Positions 1 to 6,168 of a stretch of 7,015 nt of DNA are shown here, piece after piece (positions within the stretch are counted from its first letter, which is position 1; the number at the start of each line of letters is the position of its first letter). The DNA is taken from assembly GCA_023459915.1 (NCBI GenBank), contig JAEWSN010000167.1:1-7015 (forward strand), given 5' to 3'. Origin of the DNA: Bacillota bacterium. GTDB taxonomy: Bacteria > Bacillota > Clostridia > DSM-8532. The position numbers and the translations under genes are program-made. The notes under the pieces were generated by a model. That model worked only from the letters and a program-made list of their open reading frames with translations, was not told where the DNA came from and did no database searches.

Positions 1-739
1 GATGCTCGGCGTTGGATCCGCCCGCCACCTTCATCAGATGCGGCGCCTGCCACCAGTTGGTCTTGCCCATGTCCTTGTAATTGCGGACATAGGTGGCATA
101 GCGCCGGAATTCCTGCGCGTAGTAGTCCGCCTTCATGAACCCGCCACAGCCCCAATTCTCGTTGCCGATGCCGAAGAATTGGATGCCCCAGGCCTTGTCG
201 CGGCCATTTTTTCGCCGGAGCTGCGCCATCGGGGACAGTCCGTCATCGGTGAGGTATTCCACCCAGCTGCGCATCTCCCGAACGGTGCCGCTGCCCACAT
301 TGCCGCAGATATAGGGCTCGCAGCCAATCTGTTCACACAGGTCCATGAACTCATGGGTGCCGAAATGGTTGTTTTCCAGCACGCCACCCCAATGGATGTT
401 GATCATGGGCGGTCGCGCCGCTTTCGGCCCGATACCATCCATCCAGTTGTAGTCATCCGCAAAGCAGCCGCCCGGCCAACGGATGTTGGGCGTCCGGATG
501 GCTTTCATCGCCTCGACAACATCTGCCCGGATCCCCCGGATGTTCGGGATGGGAGAATCCTCTCCCACCCAATAGCCACCATACACGCAACGGCCCAGAT
601 GCTCGGAGAAATGGCCATAGACGTGCCTGTCAATCCGGTTTCCCGGGTTTCCCACATCGATTCTGCAACGAATTATTGTCTGCTCCTGCATTTCTTGGGC
701 TGTTTCATGTGTCTCCATTGCCGGCATTTCCTTGTTCAT
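1..739 (-). CDS. GH51 alpha-L-arabinofuranosidase, N-terminal part (cut by left edge)
   Basis: This enzyme releases terminal alpha-L-arabinofuranosyl residues from arabinan, arabinoxylan or their oligosaccharides. The visible 246 residues have no signal peptide, so it is probably cytoplasmic. Family landmarks are YGHFSEHLGR (residues 41-50), RWPGGCFADDYNW (87-99), NIHWGG (114-119) and FFGIGNENWGCGG (188-200). In the last motif Glu194 matches the acid/base catalytic residue of GH51. The nucleophile Glu lies in the C-terminal half, beyond the window; whole family members have about 500 residues. The start at 739 is chosen because AGGAG lies 8 bases upstream; the in-frame ATGs at codons 5, 8 and 17 have no comparable site. 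About 20 residues precede the conserved domain. The gene lies 358 bases after the binding-protein gene and has its own apparent promoter (804-869). The family call is firm, and the exact substrate is inferred. Confidence 0.93.
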   Translation of the reverse strand, partial: MNKEMPAMETHETAQEMQEQTIIRCRIDVGNPGNRIDRHVYGHFSEHLGRCVYGGYWVGEDSPIPNIRGIRADVVEAMKAIRTPNIRWPGGCFADDYNWMDGIGPKAARPPMINIHWGGVLENNHFGTHEFMDLCEQIGCEPYICGNVGSGTVREMRSWVEYLTDDGLSPMAQLRRKNGRDKAWGIQFFGIGNENWGCGGFMKADYYAQEFRRYATYVRNYKDMGKTNWWQAPHLMKVAGGSNAEH

Positions 740-746
740 GACATTC

Positions 747-765
747 TCTCCTCTTATGCAGGAGA
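747..765 (-). promoter_or_regulatory. GH51 ribosome-binding site inside a small hairpin
   Basis: The Shine-Dalgarno sequence AGGAG (748-752) lies 8 bases before the GH51 ATG. It falls in the right arm of a perfect 6-bp inverted repeat, TCTCCT (760-765) with AGGAGA (747-752), around a 7-base loop. In the transcript this stem would cover the ribosome site and could damp translation. The repeat is directly visible; a regulatory role is inference, and a 6-bp stem may be only marginally stable. Confidence 0.45.
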
Positions 766-803
766 ACCGGAAAAATATGGCACACGGACGCTTCGTTACA
801 TAA

Positions 804-869
804 ATTATCCAGTATGCCTGCCCGGTCCGCCATTCACGACTCTTGACATCTGTTTACATCTCTTTACAT
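804..869 (-). promoter_or_regulatory. Probable activator-dependent promoter of GH51 gene with triple 10-bp operator
   Basis: On the minus strand three tandem 10-bp units occur: ATGTAAAGAG (869-860), ATGTAAACAG (859-850) and ATGTCAAGAG (849-840). Seven bases later comes a poor -35 box, TGGCGG (832-827), then 17 bases, then a good -10 box, GATAAT (809-804), within GGATAATTT. The same arrangement with the same spacings occurs upstream of the AraC-type gene (6057-6122). A weak -35 directly beside a repeated site is typical of promoters that need an activator. Expected transcription start is near position 797, giving a leader of nearly 60 bases. The AraC-type protein of this window is the most likely ligand, by inference. 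Confidence 0.7.
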
Positions 870-970
870 GTTCCGCTAAAAGTACATAAATGATTGTCCG
901 TTTCCCTCAACGACATCACGACTGACGTCCCTACCATTCCCTGCACAATCGCCCGCATGCTTCCTGACGC

Positions 971-1009
971 AAGGAAGGGGCCATGCGGTTTCCGCATACC
1001 CCCCTCCCC
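971..1009 (-). terminator. Strong intergenic hairpin after binding-protein gene (no U-run)
   Basis: In the transcript the 18-base arm 1009-992 faces the arm 988-971 across a 3-base AAA loop. The inner six pairs are perfect (ATGCGG with CCGCAT); outside them come a U-G pair, one G-G mismatch, and ten further pairs including G-U pairs. The hairpin lies 88 bases past the stop of the binding-protein gene. No run of U follows (the next bases are GCGTCAGG), so it is not a standard intrinsic terminator. It may instead protect the 3' end of the transporter mRNA, or act as a partial terminator or attenuator before GH51. Its distal arm can also pair with 953-965 in an exclusive alternative fold. Confidence 0.5.
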
Positions 1010-1097
1010 TGACGCCACGCTGTCATTGACAGGGTGGGCATCGCTGTTCACCATTCTTTTTCAAGTGCGCCTGGTCAATCAATACTGTTTCAAGAAC

Positions 1098-2903
1098 TCA
1101 CTCAACCGCTTTCGCGCGCAGCGCCACGATTTTCTGGCATTTTTCACTGTCGGCCGCCACAATGTCGTTCCAGCCGAGCCCTTCGAGATCGCTTTGCATC
1201 TTGGTCCACAGTGCGTTGAATTCCGCCTCGTCCTTTGCGAAGATCATCTTCCAGGAGGTGTTCTTCAACAATTCCGAGCACTGGCTGCGCTTGTTCTTGA
1301 TATCCGAGGAGTCTGAGCCGAAGCTGGTGTTGATGCTCGGCACCACGGTGACCATGTTGTTCTTGAGCAGATAATCCATGGCGTTGACGGCGCCGCCATA
1401 GGTCTCTGACCATTCAATGTTCAACGCGGTCTTGTTCTTCTCCATCGTGGAGGCCCAATAGTTGCTGTTGTAGAACTCCCCGGTCTCGGGATCGATGGTG
1501 AAGTCGCTCATGATCATGCTGTTGATTTTGCTCTGGCCGTCCTGGTAGCCGCCGCCGCCCCATTCTTCGGGCACCGGGGTGTTGTCCTGGAACGCGGTCT
1601 GCCCCACTTCGGTGAGTTCCCATTTCCCGTCGGCATTCTTGACATAGTTGAAGCCCTCGATGCCGTCGGCATGGTAGCGCAAGCCCTTCGGGGAAACCAG
1701 GAAGTCCATCAGCGCCATGCAGCGTTCCGGATCCACGGCCTTCGAGCCCAGTGAGAACACACGACCGTTGCCGTAGTAGGCATCCGAGGTCTGGATGATG
1801 TTCAGGTCCTTGATGGGCACAAACACACCGCCATCCTTTTCCTGGCCACGCGCGATGCTGTTGTAGAAACCGCGCTGCCAGGAATACCACATCAGCAGCA
1901 CCTGGTTGTTGGTCAGCTTTTCCGCAACCTTGTTCCAGTCCTGCGCGGCGGAGTCCGGGTCCACCAGTCCCATCTGGTTGGCGTCATGGTAGAACTTCAG
2001 GATTTTCTTGTACATGCCGTCATCCGCGGTGAACGGCACCACATCGCCCTTGGCGTTGAGCAGAACGGAGCCGGTGCCCTCGGGCTGCTCGAATCCATAC
2101 CAGTTGCACAGCCAGCGGACATTTTCCATGGACCAGGTGTCCCAGTCCTTCCACAGGGTGATGGGGATGATGGTTTTGCCATCCTTGGTGGTGGGGGTGG
2201 TTTCCTTCATCTTCTTGAGTGTGGTCAGGAGATCCTGCAGGTTGTTCATTTCAGGACGCCCTGCGGCGGAATAATAGGTCCAGTTCAGGATGGGGCTGGA
2301 ATAGGCCAGCTCCTCGGAATAGGTGGTCGGAGAGGTGTCGGCCTGGAAGGTGGCCAGCCCGTAGATTTTTTTCTCGGGATTCACGGCTTCGAATGTGCCA
2401 TTGAAGTATTCGAAGTGATCCATGTACTCCATGAGGTTTGGATAGTTCTTGATGAGATCCGTCATGTCGGCCACCAAACCGGCCTGGATGCATTCCTCAA
2501 GCTGGTCGTTGTCGATGACGCAGATGTCGCCAAGACTGCCGGCGGCCGCACGGGTCTTGTACAGGGCGTCTCCGCCCACCTGGGGTGCAATGATGTTGAG
2601 GGTGATGTTCAGCTCATCCTGCAGCACCTTGGCATACCAGCCGGTCTGTTCCCCCTGGTAATTGGCGGCATTGTTGTACATGTCGATGGTGATGTGTTCG
2701 GCAAAAGGATTTTCCGCTTCCGGTTCGGTGGAAGCTTCTCCGCCCTCGTTGCTTTCGGCCGCGCTGGGCGCTTCGCTCGAAGCGCTGGCCGATGGCGTAT
2801 TGGAGGCGGGAGGTGTGGTGCCGCCGCATCCAGCCAGGGTCGTGCCCAGCATGAGGATGACGAGCAAAGTGGCGAGCAGCCGGGATCCGGTTTTTCTCTT
2901 CAT
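1098..2903 (-). CDS. Extracellular solute-binding lipoprotein of an LplABC-type sugar ABC transporter
   Basis: This 601-residue protein captures the sugar outside the cell and delivers it to the two permeases encoded just upstream. It starts with a lipoprotein signal: basic MKRK, a hydrophobic stretch (about residues 9-22), then the lipobox LAGC with Cys26 as the lipid-anchored residue. A Ser/Ala/Pro/Glu-rich linker (about 27-66) tethers the binding domain, which begins near AEHITIDMYNN. The later segment DPERCMALMDFLVSPKG (391-407) is typical of the large family 1 binding proteins (LplA/YtcQ-like). An ATG 39 bases further upstream is in frame, but 2903 is preferred because AAAGGAGG lies 7 bases before it and the signal peptide starts there. 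It is the third gene of the transporter set, 39 bases after the LplC-type permease stop. The ligand is probably an arabino-oligosaccharide, inferred only from neighbouring GH51 and GH43 genes. Confidence 0.92.
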   Translation of the reverse strand: MKRKTGSRLLATLLVILMLGTTLAGCGGTTPPASNTPSASASSEAPSAAESNEGGEASTEPEAENPFAEHITIDMYNNAANYQGEQTGWYAKVLQDELNITLNIIAPQVGGDALYKTRAAAGSLGDICVIDNDQLEECIQAGLVADMTDLIKNYPNLMEYMDHFEYFNGTFEAVNPEKKIYGLATFQADTSPTTYSEELAYSSPILNWTYYSAAGRPEMNNLQDLLTTLKKMKETTPTTKDGKTIIPITLWKDWDTWSMENVRWLCNWYGFEQPEGTGSVLLNAKGDVVPFTADDGMYKKILKFYHDANQMGLVDPDSAAQDWNKVAEKLTNNQVLLMWYSWQRGFYNSIARGQEKDGGVFVPIKDLNIIQTSDAYYGNGRVFSLGSKAVDPERCMALMDFLVSPKGLRYHADGIEGFNYVKNADGKWELTEVGQTAFQDNTPVPEEWGGGGYQDGQSKINSMIMSDFTIDPETGEFYNSNYWASTMEKNKTALNIEWSETYGGAVNAMDYLLKNNMVTVVPSINTSFGSDSSDIKNKRSQCSELLKNTSWKMIFAKDEAEFNALWTKMQSDLEGLGWNDIVAADSEKCQKIVALRAKAVE

Positions 2904-2910
2904 CTTGGTT

Positions 2911-2918
2911 CCTCCTTT
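2911..2918 (-). promoter_or_regulatory. Strong ribosome-binding site that fixes the binding-protein start
   Basis: AAAGGAGG sits 7 bases before the ATG at 2903 and is nearly a perfect match to the anti-Shine-Dalgarno sequence. It rules out the in-frame ATG at 2942, which overlaps the permease stop region and would add 13 residues before the signal peptide. A strong site suits a binding protein that is needed in excess over its permeases. Confidence 0.85.
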
Positions 2919-2942
2919 TTTTGTGTTATGAATGCGGCGCAT

Positions 2943-3899
2943 TCAACCCTTGACGGCGCCGATCATAATTCCCTTGACGAAAAAGCGCTGGAAAATGGGA
3001 TACACCAGAATGATGGGGGCCACAACGATGATGGTGACCGTCATGCGCACCGAGGTGGTGGTCTGCTTGGTGGCCAGCGACTGCAGGGCGGTGGAGCCCT
3101 GATTCTGCAGGTTGACCATGGACGCGAGCGAGCTGGCCTGGTTGATGTACTGATACAGGGTGAACTGCAGGCTGTACAGCTTGCTGTCCGTCACCAGCAG
3201 CAGGGTGTCCTGGAACGCGTTCCACTGGCCCACGGCCGCAAAGATGGCCACCGTGGCCAGGATGGGGGACATGATGGGCAGCATGATCCGCAAGAAGAAG
3301 GTCATCAGCCCGGCCCCGTCGATTTCCGCCGCCTGCTGCAACTCCCGCGGCGTGGATTCCACAAAGGTTTTCACCAGCACAATGTAGAATGGCGCCACGA
3401 TGGTTGGCAGGATGTAGGCCAGAAAGTTGTTGGTCAGGCCCAGCGTTTTCATGGTGAGGTACCACGGGATGACACCGGCATTGAAGTACATGGTGACAAT
3501 GGTCACCCGGTACCAGAACTTGCGGGCCCACATGTCCTCCTGCGAAAACATGAAGCCCAGAAACGCGGAGGCGCCGACTGTCAGCACCGTCCCGAAAACC
3601 GTGCGTCCCACGGAGATTTTGGTGGCCTGCCACAGCCCCGGCAGTTTGAAGACATCCGAATAGTTCTTCAGGTGCAGCTGCTGCGGCAGAAACAGGATAT
3701 TGCCATTGGCGCTGGCGTCATTGGCGCTGATGGTGTTGATGAGGATGTAGTAGAAGGGATAGGTGCACAGAAAGGCGAACAACCCAAACAGGATATAGGT
3801 GATCACTGAAACCACCCGATCCCCCATGGAGGCCGGTGCCAGTGCGACCCGCGCGTTTTTCATTTTCTGCAGGCGCTTGCCTGTATCCACACTGCTCAT
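2943..3899 (-). CDS. Carbohydrate ABC transporter permease, LplC/YtcP type
   Basis: This 318-residue inner-membrane protein is one of the two transmembrane subunits of the sugar importer. Hydrophobic segments suggest about six membrane spans, for example around residues 30-52, 99-117, 159-176, 208-224 and 286-304. The EAA-type loop that docks on the ATPase is ELQQAAEIDGAG (186-197), ending with LP at 207-208. YFNAGVIPWYLTMKTLGL (138-155) and the C-terminal GAVKG are typical of the LplC branch. The gene starts within the stop of the upstream permease (ATGA overlap at 3896-3899), so the two are translationally coupled. AGGAGAG lies 8 bases before the ATG. The family call is firm, and the substrate is inferred from context. 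Confidence 0.93.
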   Translation of the reverse strand: MSSVDTGKRLQKMKNARVALAPASMGDRVVSVITYILFGLFAFLCTYPFYYILINTISANDASANGNILFLPQQLHLKNYSDVFKLPGLWQATKISVGRTVFGTVLTVGASAFLGFMFSQEDMWARKFWYRVTIVTMYFNAGVIPWYLTMKTLGLTNNFLAYILPTIVAPFYIVLVKTFVESTPRELQQAAEIDGAGLMTFFLRIMLPIMSPILATVAIFAAVGQWNAFQDTLLLVTDSKLYSLQFTLYQYINQASSLASMVNLQNQGSTALQSLATKQTTTSVRMTVTIIVVAPIILVYPIFQRFFVKGIMIGAVKG

Positions 3900-4816
3900 A
3901 CGATGGACTCTCCTCTGAAGGCCTTGGACATGCTGTTGACGGTGAACAGCAGCACCACGCTGATGACGCTCTTGAGCATGCTGATGGCAACGGAGACGGA
4001 ATAGCTGCCGCCGCCCACCGCCAGGTTGAAGACATACAGATCCAGCACCTGGATGGTTTCCTTGTTGAACGCGTTCTGGAACACGTAATACTGCTCCATG
4101 CCGTTGTTGAGGAACCCGGCGACCTGCAGCATCAGCAGCACGAAATACGTCGGCAGCAGGCAGGGAATGGTGATGTGCCGTATCACCTGCATCCGGGTCG
4201 CGCCATCGACACGCGCCGCCTCGAACAGCGCCTCATCGATACCCGTGAGCGCCGCGATGTACATGATGGCCGACCAGCCAAGCGCCTTCCAGGTATACCA
4301 GGCCCACATGGAAATCCAGACGTTCGAGGAAGACTGCAGAAACAGGATGGGCGTGTCGACAATTCCAAGGTGCAGCAGCAGGCTGTTGGCCATGCCATCG
4401 CTTGAAAACAGCGCAAACGCGAGCGAATACGCCAGCACCCAGCTGATGAAATTCGGCAGGGTGGTCACGGTCTGAATGAGCTTGCGGTACCGGGTGCTCC
4501 GGATTTCATTGAGAAAAATTGCGAACATCATGGGCAGCCAGGAAAACAGGATGTTCAGCCCGCTCATGCCGAAGGTGTTGCGGACAACCTGCATCAGCTG
4601 CTCAACCTTCACCGGGTTCTCAATCAGCGACTTGAACCACATCAGTCCCACGAAGGGAGACTTGGACAACGGGATGGGCGGCATGTAGTCAAAGAATGCG
4701 TACACCCAGCCATACAGCGGGTAGTAGGCAAACACGCCCAGAATGAGAATGAACGGCAGAACATAGAGAAACTTGATGAATGATTGCGCCTTGCGGCTGC
4801 TCAGGTAAGCTTGCAT
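3896..4816 (-). CDS. Carbohydrate ABC transporter permease, LplB type
   Basis: This 306-residue membrane protein is the partner permease of the importer. A first membrane span runs about residues 13-37 (FIKFLYVLPFILILGVFAYY), with further spans around 83-103, 119-137, 165-190, 218-238 and 276-294. The EAA loop EALFEAARVDGATRM (195-209), followed by IPCLLP (217-222), is the ATPase-docking site. NGMEQYYVFQN (238-248) recalls the conserved segment of the LplB group. The frame is open upstream to an ATG at 4909, which would add 31 polar residues not found in the family; 4816 is chosen because AAAGAGG lies just before it and MQAYLSSRKAQSFIK is a normal N-terminus. It is the first gene of the permease, permease, binding-protein set and lies 173 bases after the AraC-type gene. 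No ATPase gene is visible. Confidence 0.92.
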   Translation of the reverse strand: MQAYLSSRKAQSFIKFLYVLPFILILGVFAYYPLYGWVYAFFDYMPPIPLSKSPFVGLMWFKSLIENPVKVEQLMQVVRNTFGMSGLNILFSWLPMMFAIFLNEIRSTRYRKLIQTVTTLPNFISWVLAYSLAFALFSSDGMANSLLLHLGIVDTPILFLQSSSNVWISMWAWYTWKALGWSAIMYIAALTGIDEALFEAARVDGATRMQVIRHITIPCLLPTYFVLLMLQVAGFLNNGMEQYYVFQNAFNKETIQVLDLYVFNLAVGGGSYSVSVAISMLKSVISVVLLFTVNSMSKAFRGESIV

Positions 4817-4867
4817 GCGTGCCTCTTTCGTTTCGTCGGATTGCGGTTGCGGGGTGCGGAAAACACA

Positions 4868-4903
4868 CCGCGAATCGTTTCGGATGCTTCCGAAATCTCG
4901 CGG
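4868..4903 (-). other. Strong two-part hairpin in the leader of the permease genes
   Basis: In the transcript TTTCGGA (4895-4889) pairs perfectly with TCCGAAA (4884-4878) around a 4-base AGCA loop. An outer stem CCGCGA (4903-4898) pairs with TCGCGG (4873-4868), separated by a 2-by-4 internal loop. The hairpin lies between the regulator stop (4990) and the permease start (4816). A short U stretch (TGTGTTTT, 4866-4859) follows, so partial termination after the regulator gene is possible. It could equally set the relative transcript level of regulator and transporter. The structure is clear; the role is inferred. Confidence 0.45.
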
Positions 4904-4960
4904 GCCCATCAGGACAAATCGGCTGTTTATCTGCCTTGTGTACCAACAGAATATGTGATC

Positions 4961-4973
4961 CCGTTGTCAACGG
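4961..4973. promoter_or_regulatory. 13-bp perfect palindrome, possible operator upstream of permease genes
   Basis: CCGTTGTCAACGG is a perfect inverted repeat (6 + 1 + 6), located 16 bases past the regulator stop codon. On the minus strand it contains TTGACA (4970-4965), a consensus -35 hexamer, but I see no acceptable -10 box 16-18 bases downstream. It could be a repressor site or a weak hairpin. Length and symmetry fit a dimeric repressor, but no family consensus is recognised. Confidence 0.3.
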
Positions 4974-4989
4974 CTACGCAAAGATTGCC

Positions 4990-5967
4990 CTATCGTTTCG
5001 AATTCTTGCGATCTCGCTGCCAGGAAGAGCGTGCCTCCCACGCGATTGGGGGATGCGGACGTTGCATGTCATCGTTCTGAACCGCAGGTGCCTGCGCACG
5101 GGCCGTGCCGTCATCCTGCCGGCAGGCGCTCCGATAGGCGGAGGGGGTGCACTGGTACTGGATGTGGAACATCCGGATGAAGGAGGAAATGGATGGAAAA
5201 CCCGTGCGGTATGCAATATCCGTCACCGAAAGGGTGTTGTCGGCCAGCAGCATGGCGGCTTGCTTGATGCGGATGCCGTTGAGATATTGGTAGAACGTCT
5301 GCGCAGTATGGCGCTTGAACAGCCTCTCGAAATGATATTTGCTGAACCCGCAGGCTTGCGCCATTTCCTCAAGCGTCAGCTTTTCCATGTAATGCTGGTG
5401 AATGTAGTCGCACGCGGAGGCCATGCGGCTGTCCCGCACACCGTCCTCCTCTTGGGGCTGACAGGGAACCGCCTGCATGCGTTCCGCCTGCTTGGTCAGC
5501 ACCGCCATGATCTGCAACAGTCCCGCATAGATGGACAACCCGCTGGCGGGGGACGGGTCACGGGTTTCCTGCACAATGCCCTCAAGCAATCCCTTCACCG
5601 CAGCGTGAAGCGCCGGATGTCTTGTTCCGGACAGCATCACCACCGGCGGCAGCAGTTGTCTCACCGATTCGTAGAACTTTTGAGAACACAGGGGGATCAA
5701 TGACCCCAGAAGAATGTACCGGCGGGTTTTGCTGGCGGGCACCGCATGCGGCACATTCGGAGACAGAATCAGGATATCTCCCGCCTCGAGGCGGTATGTC
5801 GTCTGGTTGTGTTGCACGCAGAATGCGCCATCCAGCGGCATGATGATCTCCACGGCCTCATGCCAGTGCAAGGGATAGGTTTCATTGATGCCATTGTCAT
5901 GAAACAGCGTCAACGACTCATTCCGAAAGCGAATGTCCTCATGGGTGGCCTTGGCGGGTTCCGGCAT
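4990..5967 (-). CDS. AraC-family transcriptional regulator with N-terminal cupin sensor domain
   Basis: This 325-residue protein is a sugar-responsive DNA-binding regulator, most likely an activator of the surrounding genes. The N-terminal cupin domain (about 10-90) carries HWHE (34-37) and GDILILSPNVPHAV (63-76), the usual ligand-pocket pattern. The C-terminal DNA-binding domain (about 183-281) has two helix-turn-helix units: the first around LTLEEMAQACGFSKYHFERLFK (197-218), the second around SVTDIAYRTGFPSISSFIRMF (247-267), closed by CTPSAYRS. The start at 5967 has AAAGGAG 6 bases upstream. A tail of about 44 residues follows the usual family end, rich in Gln, Arg, Pro and Asp. The gene lies between GH43 and the transporter genes, and its promoter region carries the same triple repeat as the GH51 promoter, which suggests autoregulation. 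The inducer is unknown; arabinose or an arabino-oligosaccharide is a reasonable guess. Confidence 0.93.
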   Translation of the reverse strand: MPEPAKATHEDIRFRNESLTLFHDNGINETYPLHWHEAVEIIMPLDGAFCVQHNQTTYRLEAGDILILSPNVPHAVPASKTRRYILLGSLIPLCSQKFYESVRQLLPPVVMLSGTRHPALHAAVKGLLEGIVQETRDPSPASGLSIYAGLLQIMAVLTKQAERMQAVPCQPQEEDGVRDSRMASACDYIHQHYMEKLTLEEMAQACGFSKYHFERLFKRHTAQTFYQYLNGIRIKQAAMLLADNTLSVTDIAYRTGFPSISSFIRMFHIQYQCTPSAYRSACRQDDGTARAQAPAVQNDDMQRPHPPIAWEARSSWQRDRKNSKR

Positions 5968-6056
5968 GGGCAGCTCCTTTTCTCACGCAGTCCTGTCCAT
6001 CCTGTGGCAGACAGCTGATGAAGCCAATGAAGGCCTACGGTGTTCCGCATGATGAA

Positions 6057-6122
6057 ATTATCCAACAAATCCGGAGAAGACGCCACCCCCAACCCTTTAC
6101 ATCCGTTTTCATTTCTTTACCT
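6057..6122 (-). promoter_or_regulatory. Probable promoter of the AraC-type gene with triple 10-bp operator
   Basis: On the minus strand three 10-bp units occur: AGGTAAAGAA (6122-6113), ATGAAAACGG (6112-6103) and ATGTAAAGGG (6102-6093). After 7 bases comes TGGCGT (6085-6080) as a poor -35 box, then 17 bases, then GATAAT (6062-6057) within GGATAATTT. Spacing is base-for-base the same as in the GH51 promoter (804-869); over about 33 bases of the repeat region the two copies agree at 27. The predicted start lies near 6050, leaving an mRNA leader of about 80 bases. It fits an autoregulated promoter that could also serve the transporter genes downstream by read-through. Confidence 0.7.
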
Positions 6123-6168
6123 GTTGCGTAAACCTTGCGTGAACGCTTGCCGGTTTGTCAACATACGG

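Larger units (their letters stand above)
740..1097. other. Intergenic regulatory region between binding-protein and GH51 genes
   Basis: I find no credible gene in this stretch. Read on the minus strand it holds, in order, a strong hairpin with a competing alternative fold (953-1009), three tandem 10-bp repeats (840-869), a probable promoter (-35 at 827-832, -10 at 804-809), a leader of nearly 60 bases, and a hairpin over the GH51 ribosome-binding site (747-765). No rho-independent terminator with a clear U-run was found, so some read-through from the transporter genes into GH51 is possible. Confidence 0.7.

Noticed and set aside
844..872. A plus-strand promoter starting with TTGACA at 844-849.
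   Set aside because: The hexamer is part of the operator repeats read backwards, the -10 position (catgtt) is poor, and no plus-strand gene follows.
2..889. A 295-residue plus-strand open frame over the left edge.
   Set aside because: The opposite strand encodes an unmistakable GH51 enzyme with the GNEN catalytic motif; the plus-strand translation resembles no known family.
854..1054. A 66-residue minus-strand open frame in the gap before GH51.
   Set aside because: It runs through the hairpin and into the operator repeats, has no ribosome-binding site, and shows no recognisable protein features.
1986..3809. A 607-residue open frame on the plus strand opposite the binding-protein and permease genes.
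   Set aside because: It is a GC-rich antisense shadow: low-complexity Gly/His/Gln-rich translation, no ribosome site of note, and two clear family proteins on the other strand.
6138..6151. A catabolite-responsive (cre-like) site, GGCAAGCGTTCACG on the minus strand.
   Set aside because: The core AAGCG matches, but both outer conserved bases (first T and last A) are wrong and symmetry is poor, so chance is a sufficient explanation.
6133..6161. TTGACA (6161-6156, minus strand) as a -35 box upstream of the regulator.
   Set aside because: No acceptable -10 box lies 16-18 bases downstream; GATAAT at 6062-6057 belongs to the better supported promoter.
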